Shown here one piece after another: positions 16,271 through 25,173 of a stretch of 64,000 nt of DNA (positions are counted from its first letter, which is position 1; every line of letters starts with the position of its first letter). The notes below the pieces were generated by a model that ran no database searches, was not told where the DNA came from, and saw only the letters and a list, made by a program, of their open reading frames with translations. The DNA comes from Pseudomonadota bacterium. GTDB taxonomy: Bacteria; Chloroflexota; UBA5177; JAJPKF01. The position numbers and the translations under genes were made by a program. The DNA lies in NCBI GenBank assembly GCA_021323865.1, contig JAJPKF010000014.1, positions 49,993-113,992 of the forward strand, in the 5' to 3' direction.

Positions 16271-18174
16271 GACGAACACGCGGCTATGTCCTGCTCCGGG
16301 GCCTGGTGGCGCTGTGCTTTGCCATACTGATTGGCCGCCTCTGGTACATGCAGGTGGTTCAGGTCAATGCCTATCGGGCCCAGGCAGTGGCGACGAAGCT
16401 GCAGTACCGAGTGGTGCTGGCGCCCCGGGGGATCATCTACGATCGGCGCGGCCACCCGCTGGTTCGCAATCTGCCCAGCCTCGACGTGACGGCGACGCCC
16501 GATCAATGGCCGGTGCGGACCGGCGCCCAAGAGTCGGGGCTCTTGTCCCGGCTGCTGCATGGCGCCCCCGTTCCCTGGCGAATCCGGCGTATCGTGGCCG
16601 GTGCACAATTTCATGACCCGACCCGGCCGGTCGCCATCAAGACCAACGTCAGCCTGCGCACCTTCTACCTCGTAAAGTCCCATGCCAATGAGCTCCCGGG
16701 GGTTGATGCCAGCGTCAACTACACCCGGCGCCATTACCTCGTCCGGGCGCCGTGGTCGATGGGTCACATCCTCGGGTACGTCGGGGCCATTGGTCCCCAG
16801 CAGTACCGGCTCTACTCGCATGGGCCGTGGGCGTACCAACGCTACACCCCCCTCGATCTGACCGGTCAAGCGGGCATCGAGGCCGAGTACGAGCACACCC
16901 TGCACGGCATCAACGGGCTGCAGTCCTCGGAGATCGACGCCTTCGGGAATCAGGTAAGTCCCTGGAAGTGGGTTCGAAAACCCGTCCCTGGCGATGGCGT
17001 CAAGCTCACCATTTCCACACGCCTGCAGACCGAGGTGACATCCACCCTCCGGGCGGACATGCAGAAGCTCGCCGTTCCCCAGGCGGCGGCCGTGGTGATG
17101 AATCCCAACAATGGCCAGATTCTGGCCATGTCCAGCCTGCCCAGCTTTAACCCCAACGCTTTCACCATGCCGCCCGGCCGCCGGCGTGCTCGCGCCATCA
17201 CCCGGATCGTGCGGAACCCGTGGCACCCGCTGTTCGACCTCACCTACCAGAGCGCCATGCCTCCGGGGTCGATCTACAAAGTCATCACGGCTACGGCAGG
17301 TCTTCAAGACGGCGTGATCGGTCCCAACACCTACGTCGACGACACGGGCACGCTGGAGCGCTGTGCGGGCTGTCGAGTCTTCCACGGCTGGAACCCGCAC
17401 GGCTTGGGCCCGGTGAACGTCGTGAGCGCCATTGAACAGTCGAGCGACATCTTCTTCTATCAGGTAGCTGGGGGTGGCCCCGCCATTCCCGGGAATGGAT
17501 TGGGACCGTGGCGGCTGGGGCGTGAGGCGCGTCGGTACGGCTTGGGACGGCCCACCGGGATCCAGCTCCCGAATGAGGCGGCGGGTCTGGTACCCAGCGT
17601 TCGGGAGCTGCGACGCACGAAGCATGCTCCCTGGACCTACGGCGACTCCTACAACATGGGCATCGGCCAGGGCGATAACTTGGTCACGCCGCTCCAGATG
17701 GCCCGAGTCGCGTCGGTCATCGCTAACGGTGGCAACTTGGTGCGACCGCAGATCGTGGCCGGCATCACGTCGGCGAACCGCAGTCGGCCCCTGGCCGGCC
17801 ACAATTACGCCCTGGTCCCCGACTTTGTCCGACGCCACTTCGTGGCGCCATGGATCATCAATCTCATCCGACGAGGAATGGCTCTGGGCGTCTCCTCGAC
17901 CTCCGGAACCTCGTACTGGAACGTCGACCACAAGATCCCCATGGCGGGAAAGACCGGTACCGCACAGACGGGAACGAGCGTGGACGCCTGGTGGATCGGT
18001 TTCGCTCCGGTGAACCACCCCAAGATCGCGGTGGCGGTGGTGGTGCCCAACGCCGAGGCTGAAGGGGCGTTCGCGGCCGCGCCGGTGGGCAGCAAGATCG
18101 TGGATGACTACTTCCACCGCAAGGACCCAAACTGGCTCAACATGGTCGAGAAGAAGCTCGATTTCCTGAACTGA
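16264..18174 (+). CDS. mrdA: Penicillin-binding protein 2 (elongasome transpeptidase)
   Basis: 636 residues from GTG 16264; the next codon is also GTG, so the start could be one codon later, and both overlap the mreD stop. A single N-terminal membrane anchor (LLRGLVALCFAILIGRLWYMQ) is followed by the PBP dimerisation domain (APRGIIYDRRGHPL, IEAEYEHTLHGINGLQ) and the transpeptidase domain. The active-site Ser336 lies in GSIYK (SxxK), SSD is the second box, and the KTGT box appears as MAGKTGTAQTG. It crosslinks lateral peptidoglycan with RodA as the glycosyltransferase partner, encoded 4 bp downstream. Confidence 0.95.
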   Translation: MVRRTRGYVLLRGLVALCFAILIGRLWYMQVVQVNAYRAQAVATKLQYRVVLAPRGIIYDRRGHPLVRNLPSLDVTATPDQWPVRTGAQESGLLSRLLHGAPVPWRIRRIVAGAQFHDPTRPVAIKTNVSLRTFYLVKSHANELPGVDASVNYTRRHYLVRAPWSMGHILGYVGAIGPQQYRLYSHGPWAYQRYTPLDLTGQAGIEAEYEHTLHGINGLQSSEIDAFGNQVSPWKWVRKPVPGDGVKLTISTRLQTEVTSTLRADMQKLAVPQAAAVVMNPNNGQILAMSSLPSFNPNAFTMPPGRRRARAITRIVRNPWHPLFDLTYQSAMPPGSIYKVITATAGLQDGVIGPNTYVDDTGTLERCAGCRVFHGWNPHGLGPVNVVSAIEQSSDIFFYQVAGGGPAIPGNGLGPWRLGREARRYGLGRPTGIQLPNEAAGLVPSVRELRRTKHAPWTYGDSYNMGIGQGDNLVTPLQMARVASVIANGGNLVRPQIVAGITSANRSRPLAGHNYALVPDFVRRHFVAPWIINLIRRGMALGVSSTSGTSYWNVDHKIPMAGKTGTAQTGTSVDAWWIGFAPVNHPKIAVAVVVPNAEAEGAFAAAPVGSKIVDDYFHRKDPNWLNMVEKKLDFLN

Positions 18175-18178
18175 TCGC

Positions 18179-19294
18179 ATGAAGCACTGGCGCAACTTCG
18201 ACTGGCAGCTCATCATCATTCCGGTGCTCCTGGTCAGCTTCGGTACGGCGATGCTCTACGCCATATCGCACTGGGCGCCCGGCGTTCCTGCCAGCACCCC
18301 CTACAAGGAGGCCACCTATCTGGTCATGGGTCTGCTGGTCTTCTGGGCGCTGACCAATCTGGACTACCGGCTCATCGCCAAGATTGCACCGGCGCTGTAT
18401 GTCATCAGCCTGATGGGGTTGGTCGCGGTCGCCCTGCTGGGCCACAGCGCCCTTGGCGCCCAGCGTTGGATCAACCTGGGCTTCATCCAGCTGCAGCCTT
18501 CGGAGCCGGCCAAGCTGGCCGTTGTGCTCATGCTTGCATGGTTTCTTGGCCGTCGCGAACAGCGCATGAGCGAGATCACGACCTTGTTGGGCTCGCTGGC
18601 GATCGTCGCTATTCCCGCCGTCCTGGTTCTCCGTCAGCCTGACTTCGGGACCGCCATGATCTTGGGGACGATCTGGTTCGCCACCATGGTGATGGCTTCC
18701 ACGCCGCCGGTCTACCTCGGGAGCGTGGCCGTGACGGCGGTGGCGGCAGCGCCGTTCGCCTGGCACATGATGCAGCCCTTCCAGCGCGTCCGGCTGATCT
18801 CGTTCTTGCAACCCAACAAGGACCCACTGGGGAGCGGATGGAACATCATCCACGCAAGGATCGCCGTGGGCTCGGGCGGGCCGTTTGGGGAGTGGTTCAG
18901 TCGCAACACGCAGAGCCGACTCAACTTTCTCACCGTCCAGGACAAGGACTTCATCTTTTCAGTGATCGCCGAGCAGATTGGGTTCCTGGGACTGCTGGTC
19001 CTCTTTCTGTTCTATGGGCTGCTTCTCATGCGCATGGCCCGTGTTGCGTTCATGGCGGCCGACGTGTTCGGCCGCCTGGCGGCCACGGGCATCCTGGCCA
19101 TGTTCCTGTTCCAGACCTTCATCAATGTTGGCATGAACATCGGGATCATGCCGGTGACCGGTATTCCCCTCCCGCTGCTGAGCTACGGAGGCTCCTCGTT
19201 GATCACCTGCCTTGCGGCATTGGGCATTCTGGAGAGTATCCTCCTGAGGCACAAGAAGCTGATGTTCTCGACGTCTCAGGCGCTCGTCGGCTAG
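18179..19294 (+). CDS. rodA: Peptidoglycan glycosyltransferase RodA (SEDS family)
   Basis: 371 residues with about ten transmembrane helices. SEDS signatures are GAQRWINLGFIQLQPSEPAKLAVVL split over residues 95-120 (the R-W-I...Q-P-S-E core), VLRQPDFGTAMIL, the extracellular loop with the essential W/E region, and the C-terminal TGIPLPLLSYGGSSLITCL. The gene follows mrdA with 4 bp between them, so it encodes RodA and not FtsW. It polymerises lipid II for cylindrical wall growth. Confidence 0.95.
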   Translation: MKHWRNFDWQLIIIPVLLVSFGTAMLYAISHWAPGVPASTPYKEATYLVMGLLVFWALTNLDYRLIAKIAPALYVISLMGLVAVALLGHSALGAQRWINLGFIQLQPSEPAKLAVVLMLAWFLGRREQRMSEITTLLGSLAIVAIPAVLVLRQPDFGTAMILGTIWFATMVMASTPPVYLGSVAVTAVAAAPFAWHMMQPFQRVRLISFLQPNKDPLGSGWNIIHARIAVGSGGPFGEWFSRNTQSRLNFLTVQDKDFIFSVIAEQIGFLGLLVLFLFYGLLLMRMARVAFMAADVFGRLAATGILAMFLFQTFINVGMNIGIMPVTGIPLPLLSYGGSSLITCLAALGILESILLRHKKLMFSTSQALVG

Positions 19295-19314
19295 TCGGGA
19301 GTACTTGGGGGAAG

Positions 19315-20535
19315 TTAGGCCGGGCCACGAACGTGGCCGGCGCGACCGGCCTTACCGCTCATTCTCAGCATCCCCATCGCCCGCTCGAACACCTCGGCAG
19401 GGCCGACAAGGCGCATGCAGATGGGATCGCCCAGGGGACACTCTGCGCGCACGCGCACGCTGTAACAGGGACTGCAGGCGATGTCGCGCCGGAGCACCTC
19501 CACGGGCTGTCCCCTCCACGCCTTCGGTCCGTTCACCAGCGGATCGGTGGGCCCGTAGACGCCGATGACGGGCACCCCTAGCGCCGCCCCCAGATGGAGG
19601 GGGCCGCTATCCCCGCTGATGAGCAGATCCGCCCGCTGCAGGAGCGCCAAGAGCTGATCGAAGGTGGTCTCTCCGGCGAGCGAGACGGCCGGCGCTACGG
19701 CGGTCACGGACTCGACGAGCTGGGCCTCCGAGGCGGCGCCGAGGACCGCGATTTGGGCACCAGACTGCGAGAGCCGTTGAGCCAGCTCCGCGAATGAGGC
19801 AGCCGGCCAGCGCTTGAAGTCACCGTAGCCGCTGCCGACATGGAAGACCACCAGCGGGCCATCCGGCGCGATGCCGTGCCCGTCGAGGAGGATCTTGACC
19901 TGCCTGACCGCCTCGGGCGCCACGGTCAGTGGGGGCGCGGGCACGTCCGTCTGGGCCCCATTTGGCAGCGTCGGAATGAGGGCCAAGGTGTGGTCGGTGT
20001 CGTGGAGTCGGAGGCGGGCATGGGACTGCCGCCCGCCTGGTCGAGGCTCGTCGAGGGCCGATGGATAGGCATCGCCCGCGAAGCCGATCCTGCGGCGGGA
20101 TCGTGTGACAAGTGCCAGCAGGCTTGCTGTTCGTCCGTGCAGGCTGATGGTCAGATCGAATCTCCTGGCCCGCAGCTCGCGCAGAGCATTGATGAGGTGC
20201 GCAAGTGTCTCGGGGCGGAGGAGGGTGAGGGGCGAGCGCACAAGATTGGTGTCGACGGCCACCACTCGATCGACGTCGGGAGAGGCGTGCGCCGCGGCGG
20301 CCGTCTGGGGCAGCGTCACCATGGTCACGTGCGCATCGGGGAAGCGCTGCTTGATGGCCCTGGCGCCGACCAACGACATCACCACGTCTCCCAGCAGGTC
20401 GAGCCGGATCAGCGCCACCTGCCGGCCATCAAGGGCTGGCCCTTCCCCTCCGCCCAGATGCCGGATCAACCGTCCGGAACAGGCCGTCGCGAACCAAATT
20501 GCCGCGAGCACCATCCGCCGGAGCGCATGCTTCAC
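19315..20535 (-). CDS. Glycosyltransferase family 9 (heptosyltransferase-like)
   Basis: 406 residues starting at GTG 20535. GT9 features are the N-terminal VALIRLDLLGDVVMSLVGARAI, VDRVVAVDTNLVR, the donor-side PLVVFHVGSGYGDFKRWPAASFAEL, and the C-terminal LISGDSGPLHLGAALGVPVIGVYGPTDP split into its D-S-G-P-x-H-L and G-P-T-D elements. These match ADP-heptose:LPS heptosyltransferases. Many Gram-positive-like and Chloroflexota genomes have GT9 enzymes that act on other surface glycans, so the acceptor is open. It lies downstream of fabZ in an apparent arcC-fabZ-GT9 operon. Confidence 0.87.
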   Translation of the reverse strand: MKHALRRMVLAAIWFATACSGRLIRHLGGGEGPALDGRQVALIRLDLLGDVVMSLVGARAIKQRFPDAHVTMVTLPQTAAAAHASPDVDRVVAVDTNLVRSPLTLLRPETLAHLINALRELRARRFDLTISLHGRTASLLALVTRSRRRIGFAGDAYPSALDEPRPGGRQSHARLRLHDTDHTLALIPTLPNGAQTDVPAPPLTVAPEAVRQVKILLDGHGIAPDGPLVVFHVGSGYGDFKRWPAASFAELAQRLSQSGAQIAVLGAASEAQLVESVTAVAPAVSLAGETTFDQLLALLQRADLLISGDSGPLHLGAALGVPVIGVYGPTDPLVNGPKAWRGQPVEVLRRDIACSPCYSVRVRAECPLGDPICMRLVGPAEVFERAMGMLRMSGKAGRAGHVRGPA

Positions 20536-20539
20536 AGCT

Positions 20540-20983
20540 TCACGTTCGCTCGACGGTCCCGTCCTTGACGATGGCGAACAGGATGTCGCCCTCGGCGGCC
20601 AGCTCCTCGCCCACCCGGGCGATTCCGTGACCCTTACCGAACTGTTCCCGGAGACCCGTGAGGGTCACCTCGAGGGTGAGGAGGTCGCCGGGCACGACCT
20701 GGCGCCGGAACCGGAACCGCTCGATCCCCGTCAGAAACGGCTGCCTGCCCCGGAATCGTTCAGCGGCGAGTAGGGCTACTCCGCCCACCTGAGCCAGGGC
20801 TTCCACAATGAGGACGCCGGGCATGACCGGATAACCGGGAAAATGCCCCTGAAAGAACGGCTCGTTGATGGTCACGGCCTTGATGCCGACAGCCCGCCGG
20901 GACTCCTCGACCTCCACGATCCGATCGACGAGCAGGAAGGGAAAGCGGTGGGGCAGGATCTCCTGGATGGAGCGGCTATCCAT
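20540..20983 (-). CDS. fabZ: (3R)-hydroxymyristoyl/3-hydroxyacyl-ACP dehydratase FabZ
   Basis: 147 residues, standard length. The hot-dog fold signatures are [34 protein letters not shown] (catalytic His in GHFP, followed by the E-A helix), and a C-terminal GDILFAIV strand. It dehydrates 3-hydroxyacyl-ACP in fatty acid elongation. The start overlaps the 3' end of arcC by 8 bp, and a GT9 gene follows after 4 bp. Confidence 0.95.
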   Translation of the reverse strand: MDSRSIQEILPHRFPFLLVDRIVEVEESRRAVGIKAVTINEPFFQGHFPGYPVMPGVLIVEALAQVGGVALLAAERFRGRQPFLTGIERFRFRRQVVPGDLLTLEVTLTGLREQFGKGHGIARVGEELAAEGDILFAIVKDGTVERT

Positions 20984-21977
20984 GGGCCGCTCCCGTCAGG
21001 TCCCCCGTTGCTGCGAGGGAACCGGCATCGGGCAGGATCTCAGTGCCCCCACCCCTGAGCACTGCCGGTACCAAGCGGCCCACGGAGGTGATGATGGCGC
21101 GCCTTCCTCCCTGCTCGAGAAAGGCGACTGCCGACTCCACCTTTGGCCCCATGCTGCCCGGTGGGAACTCCCCGGCCTCCAGGTGCTCCCGCATCTCGTC
21201 CAGCGAGACGCGGCCGAGCCAGCGCTGCTCCGGCGTTCCGTAGCGCACCGCAACCTGCTCGACGTCGGTCAGGAGGACCAGTACATCAGCGGTGAGTAGG
21301 GCGGCCAGGCGAGCAGAGGCGCGATCTTTGTCGATCACCGCCTCCACACCCCGCAGGGTTGCAGCTCCCGACTCCGATTCGGTCTCCACGACTGGGATCC
21401 CTCCGCCCCCCGCGGCGATCACCATGGCGCCGGATTCCACCAGATGGGCAATCGAAGGCCACTCGACGATGGTGAGCGGCCGAGGTGACGGGACCACGCG
21501 GCGATAGCCTCGTCCCGCATCCTCCACCATGGTCCAGCCCTTCGTCTCCTCCAGCTCCTCAGCCTGGGGTCGAGTATAGAAGCCGCCAACCGGCTTGGTT
21601 GGGTTGCGAAACGCCGGGTCGGATGCCGCGACCACGACCTGGGTAATGACGGTCACGCAGCCGGCTTCCATCCTTCGCTCGACGAACGTATTGTGCAGGG
21701 ATTGCTGCAGCATGTAGCCGATGAGCCCTTCGGACATGGCTCCCGCGGCGTCAAAGGGCATCGGAGGAATACCCGCGGCGGATGCCAAATCTTGTTGAAG
21801 CGCGATTTGACCCACCTGCGGACCGTTGCCGTGGGTGATCACCACTCCGACCCCCGCCTCCACCAAGTCGGCCAGGGCAGCGCTCATCTCACGGATGTTG
21901 GCCAGCTGCTCCTGATAGGTGCCCCGCTGACCCGAGCGGGCAATGGCATTCCCGCCGAAGGCGATAACGGCCCTCAT
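20976..21977 (-). CDS. arcC: Carbamate kinase
   Basis: 333 residues from the ATG at 21977; the frame extends further upstream but [12 protein letters not shown] is the conserved N-terminus. The amino-acid-kinase motifs are [83 protein letters not shown] and [18 protein letters not shown]. It interconverts carbamoyl phosphate plus ADP with ammonia, CO2 and ATP. It diverges from argF, suggesting a citrulline-degrading or carbamoyl phosphate-balancing function, although no arginine deiminase gene is in the window. Confidence 0.93.
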   Translation of the reverse strand: MRAVIAFGGNAIARSGQRGTYQEQLANIREMSAALADLVEAGVGVVITHGNGPQVGQIALQQDLASAAGIPPMPFDAAGAMSEGLIGYMLQQSLHNTFVERRMEAGCVTVITQVVVAASDPAFRNPTKPVGGFYTRPQAEELEETKGWTMVEDAGRGYRRVVPSPRPLTIVEWPSIAHLVESGAMVIAAGGGGIPVVETESESGAATLRGVEAVIDKDRASARLAALLTADVLVLLTDVEQVAVRYGTPEQRWLGRVSLDEMREHLEAGEFPPGSMGPKVESAVAFLEQGGRRAIITSVGRLVPAVLRGGGTEILPDAGSLAATGDLTGAAHG

Positions 21978-22103
21978 GAGATGACGCCCAGCCGACGTGG
22001 AGCGCTTGTGGTGGTCCCGGTCACGTGGTGGCCTCCGGTTCTCATCGCGGTCGTCTTCCACACCCACTTCTTCCCGAAATATGGGGTGAAACGAACAGCC
22101 CAA

Positions 22104-22112
22104 TGATAGAAT
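22104..22112 (+). promoter_or_regulatory. Extended -10 promoter of argF
   Basis: TGATAGAAT (TGN plus TAGAAT) lies 32 bp before the argF ATG, which has its own GGAGG. No convincing -35 was found, as is usual for extended -10 promoters. Confidence 0.45.
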
Positions 22113-22143
22113 CCCGCGATTGAAGCCAGGCCGCCGGAGGGGT

Positions 22144-23076
22144 ATGTCGAGGCATTTCCTGAGCCAGGGTGACGTATCTCGACCTGAGATCGAGTGCATC
22201 CTGCAGCGCGCAATCGAGCTTCAACGCAACCCATTCCAGGACCACCTCCGTTCGCGAACCCTGGTCATGTTTTTCGAGAAGACGTCGACAAGAACGCGTC
22301 TCTCGTTCGAAATCGGCATGACACAGCTCGGGGGTCACGCCGTGTACCTCGACCGCGACTCATCGCAGCTTTCCCGTGGTGAGTCAGTTCGCGACACCGC
22401 GGGGGTGCTCTCGCGCTACGCCGACATGCTGATGGCTCGAGTGTTTCGGCATCAGACGCTCGAGGAGCTCGCGGCTCATGCATCCATACCGGTCATCAAT
22501 GGTCTGAGCGACCGGGAGCATCCCATGCAAACGATGAGCGACCTCATGACCATCCATCAACACAAGGGCAAGCTGGAAGGGCTCACACTTGCCTACATTG
22601 GCGACGGCGCCAACAATGTGGCGAACTCACTGCTGCTGGCCTGCGCATTGACCGGCATCTCGATTCGCATCGGCGCCCCTCCCGGTCTCCAGCCCGATGA
22701 GGACTACCGGCGGTCGGCTGAAGAGCTGGGCCGCAACACCGGAGCGGCGGTCAGCGTGACCGAGGATCCCGTCGCGGCGGTGCGGGACGCGGACATCGTC
22801 TACACCGACACATGGATCTCCATGGGCCAGGAGGCTGAGCGCCAAGACCGCCTGCGCCGGCTTGCGCCCTATCAGGTCAACGACGAGCTCTGTGCCTCCG
22901 CCGATTCGGACTTCGTTTTCATGCACTGCCTTCCGCAGCACATCGGCGAGGAGGTATCGGCGTCGGTCGCCTACGGCCCACACTCGGTCATCTTCGATCA
23001 GGCCGAGAACCGCCTGCACATGCAGAAAGCCATTATGTTATTTCTCAGCCAAGAAGGAGCTCACGCCGATGGATGA
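22144..23076 (+). CDS. argF: Ornithine carbamoyltransferase
   Basis: 310 residues from the ATG at 22144, preceded by GGAGG 3 nt earlier; a TTG at 22120 is less likely. The carbamoyl-phosphate loop EKTSTRTRLSFE, the SxRD-like loop SRGESVRDTAGVLSRY, HPMQTMSDLMTIHQHKG, IGDGANNVANSLLLA, YTDTWISMGQE and the ornithine/carbamoyl site MHCLPQHIGEEV are all present. The H-C-L-P-Q-H-I-G version differs slightly from the common H-C-L-P-A-H-R-G. Direction cannot be read from sequence: biosynthetic ArgF and catabolic ArcB are close. The divergent carbamate kinase favours a catabolic or reversible role. Confidence 0.94.
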   Translation: MSRHFLSQGDVSRPEIECILQRAIELQRNPFQDHLRSRTLVMFFEKTSTRTRLSFEIGMTQLGGHAVYLDRDSSQLSRGESVRDTAGVLSRYADMLMARVFRHQTLEELAAHASIPVINGLSDREHPMQTMSDLMTIHQHKGKLEGLTLAYIGDGANNVANSLLLACALTGISIRIGAPPGLQPDEDYRRSAEELGRNTGAAVSVTEDPVAAVRDADIVYTDTWISMGQEAERQDRLRRLAPYQVNDELCASADSDFVFMHCLPQHIGEEVSASVAYGPHSVIFDQAENRLHMQKAIMLFLSQEGAHADG

Positions 23077-24463
23077 TCGTCACGCCGCCCTCCTCCGCGA
23101 TCTCGTGGCACACGCGGGCGAGATCCCCTTATCCAGTCCGTATTGGGCGGAGCGCGCGGGGCGAGTCATCGCCACGTCCACCCAGGACCGCTCTATCTAC
23201 CCGGTGGTAGATCACACCCGCGGTCACGACATGTTCATCTATGACCTGGAGGGGAACGAGTATCTCGATCTCACCGCCGGCGTCGCCGTTCACGCCCTGG
23301 GATGGAGACCCGAGAGCCTTCGGGAGTTCGAGGAGCAGATTCGTGACGTCGTGACCGAAGTGCCGGGGCAGGACTTCGACAACATTCCCCAGACTCTCCT
23401 GGCGGAGCGTCTCATCGCCATTACTCCCGGCGACTTCCAGAAGAACGTCTTCTTCACGACCAGCGGGGGCCGAGCGATCGAGACCGCGGTGAAGGCCGCC
23501 ATGGATGCCACGGAGCGCCAGCGGTTCGTCGCATTCCGGCCGTCGTTCCACGGTCGAACCGGCTTCGCCCTGGCCCTCACGGCAAGCCGCGGCGTACATC
23601 GGGAAGGCTTTCCGCAGGGACTGCCAGTCATACGGACCAGCTTTGCCTATCCGTATCGCAGCCGCAGCTCCGATCCTGAGGAGTGCTCGCAGTCGGCGCT
23701 CGCCGAGCTCCGCTATGCCATAGAGGTTGAGGGCTCGGACATTGCCGGCATCGTGGTCGAGCCGATCGTCGGCGAGGGAGGCATCGTGGTACCACCAGAT
23801 AGCTTCCTTCAGGGTCTTAGACGGATCGCCGACGAGTTCGGCGCACTGTTGATCGCCGACGAGATTCAGTGTGGCCTGGGAAGGACCGGTCGCTGGTGGG
23901 CGATCGAGCACGCGGGCGTGGTGCCGGATATGATCACCTCGGCGAAGGCGCTGGGCGGCGGATCACCGCTGGGAGCCACCATCGGGAGGGCGCCCCTCTT
24001 TCGACGAGGCAGCCGCCATTCCGAAACCTTCTCGGCGGAGCCACGGGTGGCACTGACATCACTGTTCGTGCTCAAAGCCATTGAGGACATGGGCTTGCGT
24101 CAGAACGCTGCCAATGTTGGCGCCTTTATGTTGGAGGGCCTCGCGGTGCTTCAGGACCGCCATCCGTGTATCGGCGATGTTCGCGGCCGAGGGCTCATGA
24201 TTGGCCTGGAGATCGTGGAGGGTCGCACCTCCAAGCGGCATGCACCGGCCCTTCGAGACGCGATCGTGCGCAATGCAGTCCAGAAGCAGCGACTCTGGGT
24301 CCTGGGCTCTGGAGCCAGCTCCATCCGGCTCTTGCCGCCGCTGATCGTCACGGAGGACCAGGCAGCAGAGGCGCTGCGACGGCTCGATCAGGCCCTCATC
24401 GAGGAGGGCTCGGGTCCGGTGCCTTCGGCGAAGGGCCTTGGAACGGCAGGCGTAGGCAGCTAG
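23069..24463 (+). CDS. Class III aminotransferase (ornithine/GABA aminotransferase type)
   Basis: 464 residues from the ATG at 23069, behind AAGGAG and overlapping the argF stop by 8 bp. It is a fold type I PLP enzyme: FIYDLEGNEYLDLTAGVAVHALG, NVFFTTSGGRAIETAVKAA, SFHGRTGFALALT, IVVEPIVGEGG, LIADEIQCGLGRTGRWWA (PLP-ring Asp/Glu) and the Schiff-base lysine in TSAKALGGGSPLGA. Translational coupling to argF suggests ornithine as substrate, giving glutamate semialdehyde, but GABA or other omega-amines cannot be excluded. The C-terminal VRGRGLMIGLEIV is also typical. Confidence 0.88.
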   Translation: MDDRHAALLRDLVAHAGEIPLSSPYWAERAGRVIATSTQDRSIYPVVDHTRGHDMFIYDLEGNEYLDLTAGVAVHALGWRPESLREFEEQIRDVVTEVPGQDFDNIPQTLLAERLIAITPGDFQKNVFFTTSGGRAIETAVKAAMDATERQRFVAFRPSFHGRTGFALALTASRGVHREGFPQGLPVIRTSFAYPYRSRSSDPEECSQSALAELRYAIEVEGSDIAGIVVEPIVGEGGIVVPPDSFLQGLRRIADEFGALLIADEIQCGLGRTGRWWAIEHAGVVPDMITSAKALGGGSPLGATIGRAPLFRRGSRHSETFSAEPRVALTSLFVLKAIEDMGLRQNAANVGAFMLEGLAVLQDRHPCIGDVRGRGLMIGLEIVEGRTSKRHAPALRDAIVRNAVQKQRLWVLGSGASSIRLLPPLIVTEDQAAEALRRLDQALIEEGSGPVPSAKGLGTAGVGS

Positions 24464-24781
24464 TTTCGGGAGCGTCTTCGCCGCAGTCTGCCGTCATCGT
24501 GCATCGACAGTTGCTCTCAAAGGTTTCTCTCCGCTGCGGCGCACGAGGGATCGATGACCAAGCTGTGGCGAAACGCGGAGATCGAGACAACCCTGAGGGG
24601 CGTATACCGGTGGCGTGGAAGGAGGGTGGTCGCCTGGGGCCGCCGTTGGATCTGTTGCCCGGATCCGCCGGCAGGCTCAGCCGTCGCATCGGCCCTCCGG
24701 GAGTCCTCCCCTTCCGGCAACGGAGTGGATGGTTGCAGCGGGCTGGCACGCTTTCTGCGTTGGCGGCGTCGAGCTTCCATC
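24464..24781. other. Intergenic region, no gene recognised
   Basis: 318 bp between the aminotransferase and the small Cys-rich gene. An open frame runs into the downstream gene, but its residues are arginine/tryptophan-rich noise. Nothing structural was convincing, apart from a GGAGGGTGGT string that superficially resembles a T-box and lacks the rest. Confidence 0.4.
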
Positions 24782-25093
24782 ATGCCAACCAAGAACGTCG
24801 TCGAGACCCAAACCGACTGGCTGATCCGGCTCAAGGCGGCCTGTGACGCGGGGTACTACCGGACGGAACCTGCCACAGCCCTCCAGGTTGCCTTCCCATG
24901 GCAGAACAAAAGCTGCCGCCACTGTCCGTTCTGGTCGAACAGTATCTGCCGTGTGCATGCGGAGTACCGCTCCGCAACGGCCGAAACCTGCATGTACTTC
25001 GACGACTGCAATCACGCGGACGCCGAGGACATCATTCGGGAGCGGCAGTGGCAGGGGTATCGCCGATGGTGGGACTGGTTCAACAGCCGCTGA
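24782..25093 (+). CDS. Small Cys-rich protein of unknown function
   Basis: 103 residues. After an N-terminal helix-like segment (TDWLIRLKAACDAGYYRTE) come six Cys/His-type ligands in CRHCPFW...CRVHAEY...TCMYFDDC, then an acidic-basic tail (DIIRERQWQGYRRWWDWF). The spacing suggests a metal- or disulfide-stabilised domain. Amino acid composition is protein-like, unlike the frame upstream of the ATG. I recall similar HCPFW...ICRVHAEYR proteins only as hypothetical proteins. It shares an H-C-P-F string with the small protein at 41735-42103. Located between the aminotransferase and hemD on the same strand. Confidence 0.55.
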   Translation: MPTKNVVETQTDWLIRLKAACDAGYYRTEPATALQVAFPWQNKSCRHCPFWSNSICRVHAEYRSATAETCMYFDDCNHADAEDIIRERQWQGYRRWWDWFNSR

Positions 25094-25173
25094 ACCCACT
25101 CTCCCAATTCCAGGACTAACTCTCTACCCAACATCGCCGTGGTCCAGTGCTGGACCGAAGTTATGATTGCCCG

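Noticed and set aside
16183..18219. A 678-codon open frame on the minus strand across mrdA
   Set aside because: It is antisense to a gene with complete PBP2 motifs; it has His/Arg/Gly-rich noise composition and no recognisable domain.
24624..24650. GGAGGGTGGTCGCC string as a possible T-box core
   Set aside because: No stem I S-turn, no specifier, no following terminator and no synthetase gene downstream.
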